A program made the translations under genes and the position numbers. From assembly GCF_901000735.1 (NCBI RefSeq), contig NC_081543.1, positions 12,073,921-12,137,920 of the forward strand: DNA of 64,000 nt. Direction: 5' to 3'. The notes beneath the pieces were generated by a model that saw only the letters and a program-made list of their open reading frames with translations, did no database searches and was not told the origin of the DNA. Below, piece after piece: positions 20,616 to 31,514 of the stretch (its first letter is position 1; each line of letters opens with the position of its first letter). The DNA is from Corylus avellana. Lineage: Eukaryota > Streptophyta > Magnoliopsida > Fagales > Betulaceae.

Positions 20616-21365
20616 TTTCTCCTTTCCCATGATTCTTGTACTAATCTCCCAACAAATAAGTTATAATATTTGCTCCTCAAAATTCACCCTATTGCAAAAT
20701 TGAATACTATTCCGGTGCTTCCATATGTGATACACAATTGCCCCAAAAGCCAAATTACACATAGTGCATTGCAAATTTTTCCCCTTCCATGCCTTCATGC
20801 CTTCCCTCACCACCTCATCCCAATCCAGCCAAATGGGACTAACCAAACTTTTAAGCATCACTTCTGTCTCTAACCTCTTACTCTAATCACACTCAAAAAA
20901 TAAATGCTCCCTACATTCAATAGTATGGTGACAAAATAAGCACTCCATATCCCCTACCATACCCCAACTTAGCAACCTATCCCCAGTATATAAGCCCCCT
21001 CTATTCCCTTTTTCCCCTCTTCCGCTTTGATTAGAAAAAATAAAAAAAGCCCCCTCTAATAGCTAGCCATAGGAAGAAAGAGTGCTTAGGAATAGCAAAA
21101 GAAACCATACTAGTTTATGCCATCCAACTTTAGGAAACTTCTCTCTAAGAGCCTTCCATGTGTCCCTACAAGAATATTTGTGGTTATTTGAAGGCTGCCA
21201 AATAGGCATATTATGAACACCCAAATCCACTAGAGACAAACGGCTTTAAATTGCAACCAGCTCTTTTGACTTAGCTGGCATCCAATTCCAATCTCCATTT
21301 TTCATCACACTAGAGAGCTTTGCATCTATACGGCTTCTAGAGTCATATATCATGACCCTAAAAAC
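20616..21365 (-). pseudogene. LINE (L1-type) ORF2 3' fragment
   Basis: Minus-strand translation gives the C-terminal zf-RVT region of a plant non-LTR retrotransposon. It contains 'PSNNHKYSCRDTWKALREKF' at about 21210-21130, a Cys/His segment 'FCHHTIECREHLFFECD' near 20940-20880, and 'FGAIVYHIWKHRNSIQF' near 20740-20690. Frameshifts and stops interrupt it. Only this 3' part is present, and its left edge abuts the broken gypsy element without a poly-A tail, so the junction is probably a rearrangement rather than a simple insertion. Confidence 0.78.
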
Positions 21366-23428
21366 ATATTTATGGAGAAACCGTCTCTTCCAATATTGTT
21401 GAAAAATAAAGATTGCAATTTTAGTACCCTACCTCTGCATAACTTAGAATGTTAGATTGTTTTTATATGATTTTTCAAAGATCAAAATTATTATCGTCAA
21501 GCACAGTTCATTGTGAAACAAATTCTGCAGCAAATTTATTCAGTACTTTGTTTCTTGCAGATTAGACAAATTTCCACGCCAACAGATTGATGAACAATTT
21601 TCCCACAGCGCTACAATTTTTTGATCATGCAGGAGCTGATTAGTCTCTTTCATGAACCATATTCTGCCTGAAAAATGTGGCATGCACACACAAGTCTTTG
21701 TTGACATTCTGTGTTAGTGTCAGGTAAGTCACGAAGCCTGTATTTTCTTCAATCTCCTCATTTCTTTGTAAAAGAATTTTTTTAAATAGGATTCGTAGAT
21801 GTGTAAGCTTTTTATTATTATTATTATTATTATTAGTTGATTAGTTTCATATCCTTTGGTTTTTGAAATATTGCCCATTTTCCAATATTGGTGTTGTTGA
21901 TCACGTGTTGGAATTTCTTGCTTTTGTTGAATCAAACATACTAATTTGAAAACGCATATTCATTTTTTTACATTTTTAAGTTGCAATTGCATTTTCAAAT
22001 AATATTTTTTCTGTAATTAGATTTAAAATCACACTTTTGGTATGTTGGTAGAACTATATGCTCTCCGAAAACAAAAATTCTAAATAATCCATTTATAGGT
22101 GGATTTCAAAACTTGGAAAGCAGATTCTATCTCTCAAAACCTACAACACATGGAGACCAAAGCCTTACAAATGCATTCGCTTTACACGAACCCTGTTTTT
22201 AGTACCTGGAATGAATTTGCTTGCTCTTACCAATCACAACCATACTAGCAGCTCCAGTCGAGAGGCTACCAAATGGGAAAGTTCTCGCCTTGATTTCTGT
22301 ATCCTCTGATTTCATGAAGAAGGTTAAAGGCTTTTTCAGATTTCAAACTTTTAGCATAACCATGAACAATCGTATTGTAAGAAATAAAACTCTTCTCAAG
22401 CAGCATCAAAAGCTTTTCAAGCATCTTCCATTATGTCAGACCGTGCATATATGCTAATAAGAGAATTTCAAGACAAATTGCCGTAAGAAGTAGTTTCACT
22501 ATGTGGGTATAAACTTGCTCACTCATACACAAATCAGAAAGATATTGCATATGCCTTAAGGACACTAGAAAGGGTGATTTGGAAAAAAACAGGTCATTGA
22601 TCATTTCAAATAGAAGTTCCAAACTTCCTTATAATGCCCTTCATTTTCAACATATGCTCTGATACATATCTAGAGATGGAATTATGATATACCATCCGAT
22701 TGAGCGCTTTCCTTGAATCATCAACAAATTTATTCGCCACACACCCAACTAGAGTAACCCAAGAATGCAATTATTGCCCAAGGGACAACAATTCCGACTC
22801 CACCCAAGCTGATAAAAATGCACTTAGAGTAAACCAATTAAGACGGTACCTAACCACTCAAAATTGTATCCAAACGAAAATCTATTGCCTTTCTTAATTG
22901 GGTACCCCAAATGCAAAGTCCAAGTAACCTCATTCTTCTATGGTGTTTTCTCAAGCATGTTATATGCTAAAATTTAAATATTGTCACAAGCATATTAATC
23001 AATGCACACCCAACACATACATCAGATCCAAAGCTTTTTTGGGTGACTTTAAACATTAATTAACCTTTGTTTAAACACTCTATACTTCCAAAGCTTTGAA
23101 AACACAGTTGCTCGATTAGCTTGTTCTCTTCAACGTTTAAAACAAAAACTTATGAATTGTGATATGCCAATTTTACAAAGCAGGGGATGAGAAGAATAGC
23201 ATCATACCTTCTCAAACTGAAACTGAATTCATTGGTTAAAAATGAGAAAATAGACTTCAAACAAAAGAAATGATGTAATAAGGCAATTTATCATAAATAA
23301 AAGGAACTGATCTTATTTACTACACATAAACATCAAGCATCTTTGTGCTATCAAATATAGATGAGAACACTGATTGCCCCTATTTAATGGGAATGTAATT
23401 GAGGAGATTCATATCACTTAATTTGCAT
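21366..23428. repeat. 3' flank of gene B, paralogous to the 3' flank of gene A
   Basis: About 21570-21925 and 22600-23428 match 7200-7480 and 7762-8616 downstream of gene A. A (TTA)n microsatellite is near 21812-21836. Apart from the broken frame noted at 22255-22440, no gene is present. Confidence 0.65.
22255..22440 (-). pseudogene. PPR-like fragment
   Basis: One minus-strand frame reads 'FISYNTIVHGYAKSLKSEKA' and ends at a stop after 'GENFPIW'. The SYNTIVHGYAK signature is typical of a pentatricopeptide repeat. No start, no repeat array and no organelle-targeting region can be seen, so this is a small relic. Confidence 0.5.
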
Positions 23429-24558
23429 TTAAAACTGAGTTGTTTGACTTGATTCTTCTGATTGAATTGATGAGTAAGTTTGATTTGAATCCTCTCCAGC
23501 ATCCCTCATGGGGCTCTCTATTGATGATAAGAAAGGCTTGGAAGGCATTTGTAAGCTTTCAACTTCTTCTTCAAGCATTTCTATGACCCTATTCATTGAA
23601 GGGCGATTACTAGGCTTCATCTGTATACACCATAAGGCAACCATGGTCATCTTCTTAACTATTTTCTTTTCCTCTTTGGTAACATCTTCCATTTCTATGT
23701 CCTTTCTGTCGTGCAATTGGTCATACACCCAAGTAGGAAAATAAATTTGGCTTGAATGGTCTGCAAATGCATTCACATTCCTTCTTCTACCCGCCATTTC
23801 CATCAATAACATTCCAAAACTATAAACATCAGCTTTGTATGAAATGCCTCCAATGTTTTTGTAGAATAACTCAGGAGCCATGTATCCTAACGTCCCTCTT
23901 GCAGCAGTCAAAGAGACAATGCTATCATCTACTTGATATAGCTTTGCCAAGCCAAAGTCAGAAACCTTGGGAGCAAAATTCTCATCAAGAAGAATGTTGT
24001 GAGGCTTGATATCAAAGTGCAAAATCTGCATGGCACATCCTTGATGTAGATATTCAATTCCATGAGCCACTCCTAGAGCTATATTAAACATTTGGTCATA
24101 GCTTAGGAAGGTACTTTCTTCTGAGGGAAATACGTATTTATTCAGGGAGCCATTAGGCATGAACTCATATACTAGAGCACGCTTTGATCCTTCAACACAA
24201 AAACCAATGAGTTGCACTACATTAACATGGTGAATCTTTCCAATAGTTGCAACTTCATTGATAAAATCTTGTCCATTAGTTTTGGACCTACCCAACATCT
24301 TTATAGCTACGAGTCGGCCACTTCGAAGTGTTCCTTTAAATACAGTGCCATAACCTCCTTCGCCTAGTTTGTCCTTGAAATTTTTGGTCATCTTCCTAAT
24401 TTCAAAATAAGAGTACCTTATTGGCATGAGGTTATTGTGACTTTGCAAGAATTCTTCAACAGCATCATACATCGATAAATGCCTTCTACGCCATTTATAT
24501 ATCAAAAACGTAATCACGCAGGGAATCAACAATACAACTCTTGCTGCAAGGTATAGTC
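23429..24558 (-). CDS. Gene B exon 5: membrane helix and kinase domain
   Basis: Acceptor CTTTCATAG as in gene A. All kinase motifs are present without stops. The Ser/Thr-rich C-tail ends SSQTTQF and is five residues shorter than that of A. The two kinase exons differ by scattered substitutions only. Confidence 0.9.
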
Positions 24559-27500
24559 CTATGAAAGAACATTGTCAAAATAAATTATAAGAAAACAAAA
24601 TGTAGATGACCTACTGTCAGCATCTTATTTATTTCATCTCAACCTGCTGCCTTTCTAAATCCTCGTATAATTAATCACAAATTTTGTTTTCTTTTTCATG
24701 TGAATAATATTTTCATCTTGCCTTCATTTCAAAATATTTCGTGTTTCACAGTCGAACGAATTATCCGCTAATTAAGTAAAAAGGGGAAAAAAAATTTAAA
24801 GAAGATGAAAGGTTCTTACTGTTAGAGATAAAGACGATATTAGAGAAGACCACTTCAAAGATAAGCCACAAGAGGAATCAAGATCAAGAAGGAGATAATG
24901 TTTTCTTCTATATTATCTCCTCATATATTTATCTCTTTATTTATCTTATATCCTAAGAGATAACATTGTACTCTAAGCAGGACTCTAGTATCATATTCAA
25001 ATTCTCTTGTAAAGATTATATAGAATTCAAACTGTACATTACTCTATATAATAAACGTGATATTGTGCTGTTTAGGTATTCAAGCCTAAAGCACTTTCAA
25101 TATATTTCATGGTATCAGAGCTCCTCTAAAAGCTCACGCTTATTTTGATTTTATGGCTTCCAAAATGACGGCTGCTTCATACACATTCCCAAACGTGTCT
25201 CATCTAGTTTATGTTAAACTAGATCGCAGTAACTACATTCAGTGGTTAACGCAAATTGAGCCTGTTCTTAAGGCCAATGATTTGATGGGTATCGTTGATG
25301 GTAAAGAACCGTGCCCACCAACACATCTTCCTGCCTCCTCCGACAAAGAAGAGCCAGAAATTAATCCTTCTTATTCCCTTTGGGTTAAAAAGGATCAATC
25401 TATCCTCAGTTGGATCAATGCTACACTCTCTGAGTCGGTATTGTCCACTGTTTATGGCATCCACACGTCTCATGAGGTGTGGCGTCTTTTTTCCACCAGG
25501 TTTGCTTCTCTTTCCAGAACACGGCTTGCCCAAATAAAACGTGAATTACAAACTCTCCAACAAGGGAATAGCACGTGCACTGCCTTCATGGACTCTGCCC
25601 AAAGTTTGGTCAATAGCTTATGTGCTATTGGGCAACCCGTATCTGATGAGGACTTCATCAACTACATTATGAATGGCCTTCATGCTGCCTACAACCCATT
25701 TGTACTCAACTTTTCTTGTGCATCTCGTAAAGGGTCCCTCACTTTTGCAGAATTTCAGGCTGAACTCCTTTCATTTGAGCATCTCCTACATGCACAACAA
25801 CAACTTGTCCAACCTGACAATTCGGTGGCCTTCCTGTCCAACAAATCACCAAGCTCTTCCTTCCCAAAGAAGCGTCGTCCTCCCTTCCGCACTACTTACT
25901 CACGGAAGCCCACCTCCAATACATCTCCAATTCAACGTGGTACCACACCACAACCCACATCTCCTGCTTCTCTATCCCGCCTACCTTGCCAAATTTATGG
26001 CAAGACTAGTCATCAAGCGCTAGATTGCTTCCACCGTATGGACTATGCCTATCAAGGTCGCCATCCTCCTGCACAACTAGTTGCAATGGCTGCCCATCCC
26101 ACCAACCAGCCTAATGATGACTCTCCATGGTTTGCGGACAGTGCTGCTAATCTTCATCTCACACCTGCACTTGAGAAACTTAAATTTACTGAACCATATG
26201 TTGGGTCTGATGATATTGCTGTGGGTAACGGTTCAGGTTTGCAAATAAAGAACATTGGATCTCTCTCTTTTCAAACTCCCAATGCTACCTTACATTTACC
26301 TAAAGTCTTTCATTGTCCTACAGCTATTGCCAATCTTTTGTCCATTAATCAATTTTGTAGAGATAATAAATGTTTCTTCATTTTGACTGACTCTCATTAT
26401 TTTGTAAAGGACAACCACACGGGCAACACCCTGCTAGAAGGTCGGAGTGAAGGGGGTCTTTATCCCATAACCACGACCAAGGCTGCTCTTAATAAATCTC
26501 GGATTCACATGGCTATGATTGGTATTAAAACTTCTGCAAGTGTGTGGCATTCAAGACTTGGTCATCCCTCTTCTTCAATAGTTCGTTATATTCTTAGTCA
26601 ACATCATCTACCAGTTTCCGGATCCTTGAATAATAAGGAGTTTTGTGAGTCATGTCAACTTGGCAAAAGCAAACAACTCCCCTTTTCTCTATCTTCAAGG
26701 GTTTCATCTGCTCCACTTCAACTGATTCACAGTGACGTTTGGAGTTCTCCTATTCTTTCTTTAGAAGGCTTTAAGTATTATGTTATTTTCATAGATGATT
26801 TTTCTAGGTACTCTTGGTTGTATCCTTTACAATCTAAAGCTGATGTATTTATTTCATTTATGAAATTTAAAACATTAGTGGAAAATTTATTTTCATCTCG
26901 CATTAAGCAATTCCAATCTGATGGTGGTGGTGAATTTATTTCCAATCAATTTAAAAATTATCTAGAAGCAAATGGCATTACTCATCGCATAAGTTGTCCT
27001 TACACAGCCCAACAAAATGGGCTTGCTGAAAGAAAACATCGTCATGTTGTAGAAATGGGTCTTTCTATGTTAGCTCAATCTGGTTTGCCTAAAGTCTTTT
27101 GGGTTGAGTCTTTTCTCACGGCCATTTTTTTGATTAATAGGCTTCCCACTGCTGTGCTTAAGGATTGTTCTCCTTTTTCAGTTTTATTTAATCAAGAACC
27201 TGACTACTCTATTCTTAGGACTTTTGGTTGTGCTTGTTATCCCTTATTAAGGCCTTATAATTCTCATAAACTCATGTTTCGCAGTAAAAAATGCATTTTC
27301 CTAGGCTATGGTTCCAACTACAAGGGTTATCGTTGTCTTGATCCACTTACTAACAAAGTTTTAATTACAAGACATGTTGTGTTTAATGAGATGAGTTTTC
27401 CAGCCAAGGTCGAGGTTCCTTCATCCCTTCCTGCTCCAGCACGCCCGTCAGGTATTCCTTCTACATCTCACTTTTCAAATAATTACATTACACCTTCTGC

Positions 27501-30500
27501 CATGCCTATTATTACTAATGTCCTATGTCCAACTATGGCCTTACCTAATGCATTAGAACCCATATCTGCTCACCCATCTACCACTCCTACACCTCACGAA
27601 ACAGCCCCTGCTTTTTCTAGTCCATCTTTGACTTGTCCTAATCCCATACAGCCCATGCCTACCACTAGTACATCACATGGGTCTGCACACACTGCTGCAC
27701 CTACTCTTTCAGCAGCCCCATGTGCTCCTTTGGCCTCATCAGACAACCTTGAATCAATTTGTGACACATCCATATCACTCCCTGCAGTACACGGACCTGC
27801 ACACACTGCTGCACCTACTTTTTCTACAGACCCATGTGCGCCCTTGGCCTCACTAGACAGCCTTGAATCAGTCCGTGACACCTCCATATCACTCCCTGCA
27901 TCACACGGATCTCCATCTCTTGCCAATGACCAAAATCTCTCATTACCCATCAGTCCATCCCCCTCCCATCCAATGCTCACTCGGACAAAGACAGGAAACC
28001 TTAAGCCGAAATCTTTTCCAGACTACACAGCTCTCTACTCCACCAAACACCCACTCAAAGCCTTCTCAAGTGTTCTACAATATGCTGAACCTAGCTGTTA
28101 CACACAAGCAGTGTCATCACCTGAATGGAGAGCTGCTATGGGTTGTGAGTTTGATGCTCTCCTTGCTAATGGCACATGGTCTTTATGCCCACGTCCTTTA
28201 CATAAGAACATTGTTCGCAATAAATGGGTTTACAAGATCAAACGTAAACAAGATGGCTCCATTGAGAGGTTCAAGGCAAGGCTAGTTGCTAAGGGTTTTG
28301 ATCAGAGGAGTGGGGTTGATTTTACAGAGACGTTCAGCCCTGTCATTAAGCAATCTACGATCCGTGTGGTTTTAACTTTGGCTGTTCATTTTGATTGGTG
28401 CATTCGCCAATTAGATGTTTCCAATGCTTTCCTTCATGGTCATCTAGCGGAAGATGTTTTTATGGAACAACCTCGGGGTTTTGTAGATGCTTCTCATCCT
28501 GATTTTGTTTGTCATCTGCATAAGGCTATCTATGGCCTTAAACAAGCACCCCGGGCCTGGTTTACTCGACTCTCTCAAGCACTGTTTGACATTGGGTTTC
28601 ACTCCTCTGCTGTGGATACATCTCTTTTCATCTATTACACTACCAATGCCACTTTATATGTTTTAGTATATGTGGATGATATTTTAATTACAGGAACAAG
28701 CAAAGTTGAAATCTTTTCTGTCATCAACCAGCTGCAACGTGTGTTTGCAATGAAGGATCTAGGTGACCTTGGCTTCTTCCTAGGTATGCAAGCAATCCGT
28801 GATTCCACTGGGTTACATTTACGGCAATCCAAATACATCATTGACTTATTGCACAAGTCAAAAATGGTAGGTGCCAAGCCATATGCAGCTCCTACAGTGT
28901 CTGGCTCTAAACTCTCAGCAACAGATGGCGATCCTCTCTCTGAAGCTGACAGTGCCATCTATCGCCAAGTCCTTGGTACCTTACAATATTGCACCATGAC
29001 TAGGCCAGATCTCTCATACCCGGTAAATCAATTATGTCAATTTATGCACTCACCCACCACGGTTCATTGGGTGGCAGCTAAGCGAGTTTTACGCTACCTT
29101 AAAGGAAGTATAGACCATGGCTTGTTTTTTCGCAAGGGCTCGCTTTGCTTAGAAGCATTTTGTGACTCAGATTGGGCTGGTGATCCGGATAGTCGTCGCT
29201 CTACTACAGGATTTGGTATTTTTCTTGGCCCTTGTCTAGTGTCTTGGTGTGCCAAGAAGCAATCAGTGGTTGCTCGTTCAAGCACTGAGGCTGAGTATCG
29301 GGCAATGGCAGTTGCCACTGCTGAGATCTATTGGCTCCGAATGTTGCTCAAAGATCTTCGCATTTTACTACCATCTCCTCCTACATTGTGGTGTGACAAC
29401 ATTGGTGCCCTTGCTCTTGCGTCTAACCCGGTCTATCATGGTCGTACTAAGCACATTGAGGTTGACTATCACTTCACTCGTGAGAAAGTCGTTAACAAGG
29501 ATATCCTTGTTAAATATCTCTCCACACATGATCAACTAGCGGATGTTTTTACAAAAGGCCTTACATCAGCCCGTTTTTGCATGTTGCGTGACAAACTTAC
29601 GGTGATTAAACCTCCCCTTAGCTTGAGGGGGGCTGTTAGAGATAAAGACGATATTAGAGAAGACCACTTCAAAGATAAGCCACAAGAGGAATCAAGATCA
29701 AGAAGGAGATAATGTTTTTCTTCTATATTATCTCCTCATATATTTATCTCTTTATTTATCTTATATCCTAAGAGATAACATTGTACTCTAAGCAGGACTC
29801 TAGTATCATATTCAAATTCTCTTGTAAAGATTATATAGAATTCAAACTGTACATTACTCTATATAATAAACGTGATATTGTGCTGTTTAGGTATTCAAGC
29901 CTAAAGCACTTTCAATATATTTCACTTACCGCCATAGGTGATCATGATTATCCCTAGTTTTCCCAAAGTGACTGCAATAAATATGAAAAATATAAATTAC
30001 TTAATTAATGAAGAAAGTGACTTAAATAATTTGAAAAGTTTAAGTCTTATAAAATCCCATAAACAACTTTCCCCTTGGCCATGCTTAAAGAATAAACGTT
30101 AGAATTTACATGTTTGGGATTTAAGTTGGGTTGAGCTAGTTTGACTATTTAATTTGCACATATATATGTGAATAGATAAATTTATGCTGCGATTGGCATT
30201 AACCCCACCCCTCACATACAAATTTTTGAGATAGAAACCTTACGATCATAGTCTGGCCCATTTTCTCCGGATTGCTCAAAAAATATGTCTTCTGCTTTGG
30301 CAAAGAAAGAATAACATCAGCATTTGAAAACTCGAAAAAAAAAAAATAGCATTTTTATTTTAGTTGGAAATATAGTTACAATGTATAACTAACTGTCTTT
30401 TTCTTGTAAATGCTATTAATATTCATCTTGTTTGCACGTTGAAACTATTTCCATGCTTCACAGTTTAAGAAATGATATGCTAAAAGAAAACAAAAGAGAG

Positions 30501-31514
30501 ATATAGGATCTTACCGATGATCTGCGGTAGCAGTGTTTTGGTAACGACTTCAATAGCTATAAAAATAAAAAATAAAAAAATTAATAATTAATTGAAAGGT
30601 GAATTAAATAATTTTCTGAAACAATTTTGTGAGATAGAGACCTTACCTTTTCCAAGAATCTCGGATAGTTTAGAACTGGGATAGGGGCACTGAGCAGGGA
30701 AATTCGCGTGATTGAGGTAGCAACTGTCATCTCCTCTGAAGTTCTGACACAGAACTTGCACCCATGAAAGCTTAAAACCATCGGCCACTCGATCGTAAAC
30801 GTCTGAACACCTAATTGGGGAACCACTATGCGACGCTTTCGGAAACATTTGCTCTATTTGGCAAGAGTCCCCCAAATCGTCTAGAGATATATAGTCGGAA
30901 TATAAAACATATCGGTAGCTCTTGGAATGGAATAGAGAAGAGTTGGAGGAATTCACTCCCCCATTACTCAAGCATGTAGACGTATCCAAATAGTGATAAG
31001 AAATCATTGGCTTTTCACACTTCACCCAAACCAAACCCGTTTCTCGCATACCGACATCGTACCAACCCAAAAGGTACCCTATCGGCCGGTACTGACCACT
31101 ATCACAAAGGACATATATGTTATGTGGATAACGTAAGGAATATGGATCCCCTGAACTGAAATTGTAGCGGTTTAGAAAATAGCGAGGGATGAAGGAGGTT
31201 TTGTCTTTCTTCATATCTGCGTCTACAACTCGGATTGTGTACATACCGTAATCGATTTCCCGTACGTAGTATTTTCCAGCATATAAGTATAACACTGTTT
31301 GGTTATTCTCACAAGACAGATTATACCTTTGATCTCTGCACATTGGTGGATCGCCTTCCAACCGAAACGGATAGCTTATATTCTGAATATTTCCGCAGGA
31401 AGAAGGAGGACATGAGTGATGATGACTATCCTTGGCACTGCAAACTTCATGGGCTAGGACAAGAACAACAATTAGGACCGTGAGTCCAGCAGGGAAGAGC
31501 ATTCCTCTAACCAT
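23429..31514 (-). CDS. Gene B: LRK10L-type receptor-like kinase with copia in an intron
   Basis: Paralogue of gene A with an open predicted transcript of 709 codons. Exons (minus): 31514-30647, 30556-30515, 30291-30244, 29971-29930, 24558-23429; all introns phase 1 with GT-AG borders. It has a signal peptide from [10 protein letters not shown], a GUB_WAK-type ectodomain ('[20 protein letters not shown]'), three micro-exons, a membrane helix ([20 protein letters not shown]), and a kinase with [32 protein letters not shown] and GTLGYMAPE. Like A it is a non-RD kinase expected at the plasma membrane. The last intron is 5.37 kb because a copia element in opposite orientation occupies it from 24820 to 29924. 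The reading frame is not damaged, but splicing or polyadenylation could be. It is head-to-head with gene D. Confidence 0.86.
24820..25109 (+). repeat. Copia 5' LTR
   Basis: 290 bp, TGTTAGAG to ATTTCA. A TATA-like 'ctctatataataaac' near 25043-25057 could serve as the promoter. Identical to the 3' LTR except for one T in a T-run near 24900. Confidence 0.93.
25110..25121 (+). other. Copia primer-binding site
   Basis: TGGTATCAGAGC immediately follows the 5' LTR, the usual initiator Met-tRNA-type primer site of plant LTR retrotransposons. Confidence 0.9.
25153..29712 (+). CDS. Copia gag-pol polyprotein, single open frame
   Basis: 1519 codons without interruption, starting 44 bp after the LTR. 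In order: gag; a zinc knuckle at about residue 278 that reads [14 protein letters not shown], so the second Cys of CX2C is Tyr; protease with DSAAN, where D-S/T-G-A is usual; integrase HHCC zinc site and D-D-E core ('HSDVWSS', '[12 protein letters not shown]', '[11 protein letters not shown]'); reverse transcriptase with YVDDILITG; RNase H ('[13 protein letters not shown]'). The frame ends 79 bases inside the 3' LTR. Length and domain order are normal for copia. The knuckle substitution, and perhaps the protease one, may reduce autonomy; whether DSAA is normal for this lineage I cannot say. A 114-bp tandem repeat lies in the integrase to reverse transcriptase linker. Confidence 0.95.
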   Translation: MASKMTAASYTFPNVSHLVYVKLDRSNYIQWLTQIEPVLKANDLMGIVDGKEPCPPTHLPASSDKEEPEINPSYSLWVKKDQSILSWINATLSESVLSTVYGIHTSHEVWRLFSTRFASLSRTRLAQIKRELQTLQQGNSTCTAFMDSAQSLVNSLCAIGQPVSDEDFINYIMNGLHAAYNPFVLNFSCASRKGSLTFAEFQAELLSFEHLLHAQQQLVQPDNSVAFLSNKSPSSSFPKKRRPPFRTTYSRKPTSNTSPIQRGTTPQPTSPASLSRLPCQIYGKTSHQALDCFHRMDYAYQGRHPPAQLVAMAAHPTNQPNDDSPWFADSAANLHLTPALEKLKFTEPYVGSDDIAVGNGSGLQIKNIGSLSFQTPNATLHLPKVFHCPTAIANLLSINQFCRDNKCFFILTDSHYFVKDNHTGNTLLEGRSEGGLYPITTTKAALNKSRIHMAMIGIKTSASVWHSRLGHPSSSIVRYILSQHHLPVSGSLNNKEFCESCQLGKSKQLPFSLSSRVSSAPLQLIHSDVWSSPILSLEGFKYYVIFIDDFSRYSWLYPLQSKADVFISFMKFKTLVENLFSSRIKQFQSDGGGEFISNQFKNYLEANGITHRISCPYTAQQNGLAERKHRHVVEMGLSMLAQSGLPKVFWVESFLTAIFLINRLPTAVLKDCSPFSVLFNQEPDYSILRTFGCACYPLLRPYNSHKLMFRSKKCIFLGYGSNYKGYRCLDPLTNKVLITRHVVFNEMSFPAKVEVPSSLPAPARPSGIPSTSHFSNNYITPSAMPIITNVLCPTMALPNALEPISAHPSTTPTPHETAPAFSSPSLTCPNPIQPMPTTSTSHGSAHTAAPTLSAAPCAPLASSDNLESICDTSISLPAVHGPAHTAAPTFSTDPCAPLASLDSLESVRDTSISLPASHGSPSLANDQNLSLPISPSPSHPMLTRTKTGNLKPKSFPDYTALYSTKHPLKAFSSVLQYAEPSCYTQAVSSPEWRAAMGCEFDALLANGTWSLCPRPLHKNIVRNKWVYKIKRKQDGSIERFKARLVAKGFDQRSGVDFTETFSPVIKQSTIRVVLTLAVHFDWCIRQLDVSNAFLHGHLAEDVFMEQPRGFVDASHPDFVCHLHKAIYGLKQAPRAWFTRLSQALFDIGFHSSAVDTSLFIYYTTNATLYVLVYVDDILITGTSKVEIFSVINQLQRVFAMKDLGDLGFFLGMQAIRDSTGLHLRQSKYIIDLLHKSKMVGAKPYAAPTVSGSKLSATDGDPLSEADSAIYRQVLGTLQYCTMTRPDLSYPVNQLCQFMHSPTTVHWVAAKRVLRYLKGSIDHGLFFRKGSLCLEAFCDSDWAGDPDSRRSTTGFGIFLGPCLVSWCAKKQSVVARSSTEAEYRAMAVATAEIYWLRMLLKDLRILLPSPPTLWCDNIGALALASNPVYHGRTKHIEVDYHFTREKVVNKDILVKYLSTHDQLADVFTKGLTSARFCMLRDKLTVIKPPLSLRGAVRDKDDIREDHFKDKPQEESRSRRR
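27673..27900 (+). repeat. 114-bp tandem repeat inside the copia ORF
   Basis: Two in-frame copies (27673-27786 and 27787-27900) of a 38-codon Pro/Ala/Ser-rich unit containing 'AHTAAPT' and 'CDTSISLPA' or 'RDTSISLPA'. They have several substitutions between them. The linker between integrase and reverse transcriptase tolerates such expansion. Confidence 0.85.
29618..29633 (+). other. Copia polypurine tract
   Basis: The purine-rich GAGGGGGG just before the 3' LTR would prime plus-strand DNA synthesis. It also lies within the coding frame. Confidence 0.75.
29634..29924 (+). repeat. Copia 3' LTR
   Basis: 291 bp, TGTTAGAG to ATTTCA, followed by target duplication CTTAC. It provides the gag-pol stop codon at 29710-29712. 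Confidence 0.93.
29930..29971 (-). CDS. Gene B exon 4: 42-nt micro-exon at the copia junction
   Basis: Acceptor TTTATTGCAG, donor GTAAG at 29929-29925, after which the copia LTR begins. Encodes [14 protein letters not shown], equivalent to the duplicated exons 5 and 6 of gene A and closer to exon 6. The donor is now GTAAGT, whereas gene A has GTAAGA. Confidence 0.82.
29972..30243 (-). other. Gene B intron 3
   Basis: Intron between micro-exons 3 and 4, similar to the intron upstream of gene A exon 5 ('cccttggccat' followed by 'cttaaagaataaa'). No other feature. Confidence 0.6.
30244..30291 (-). CDS. Gene B exon 3: 48-nt micro-exon
   Basis: Acceptor CCAAAGCAG, donor GTAAGG, phase 1 on both sides. 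Encodes [16 protein letters not shown], an acidic stretch in the position of gene A exon 4. Confidence 0.72.
30515..30556 (-). CDS. Gene B exon 2: 42-nt micro-exon
   Basis: Acceptor TTTTTATAG, donor GTAAGA, phase 1 on both sides. Encodes [14 protein letters not shown], matching gene A exon 3. Confidence 0.78.
30647..31514 (-). CDS. Gene B exon 1: signal peptide and extracellular domain
   Basis: 868 nt, start ATG at 31514 ([20 protein letters not shown]). The open frame extends upstream to 31790, but that part is not conserved with gene A and lies in the promoter. It has the Cys/Asn-rich ectodomain seen in A and ends [10 protein letters not shown] at donor GTAAGG (30646). Confidence 0.85.

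Larger units (their letters stand above)
24820..29924 (+). mobile_element. Young Ty1/copia retrotransposon in gene B intron 4
   Basis: Complete element of 5.1 kb: 5' LTR 24820-25109, primer-binding site, one gag-pol frame, polypurine tract, 3' LTR 29634-29924. The 5-bp target duplication CTTAC is at 24815-24819 and 29925-29929. The LTRs appear to differ by one T only, which indicates a recent insertion. Gene A shows the uninterrupted equivalent site ('ggttcttacctccatcgg') at 10027-10044. On the gene B strand the duplicated 5-mer is GTAAG, the splice donor of exon 4. Confidence 0.95.

Noticed and set aside
25246..29318. Several minus-strand and shifted open frames over the copia element
   Set aside because: They overlap the long gag-pol frame, match no family and are shadows of it.
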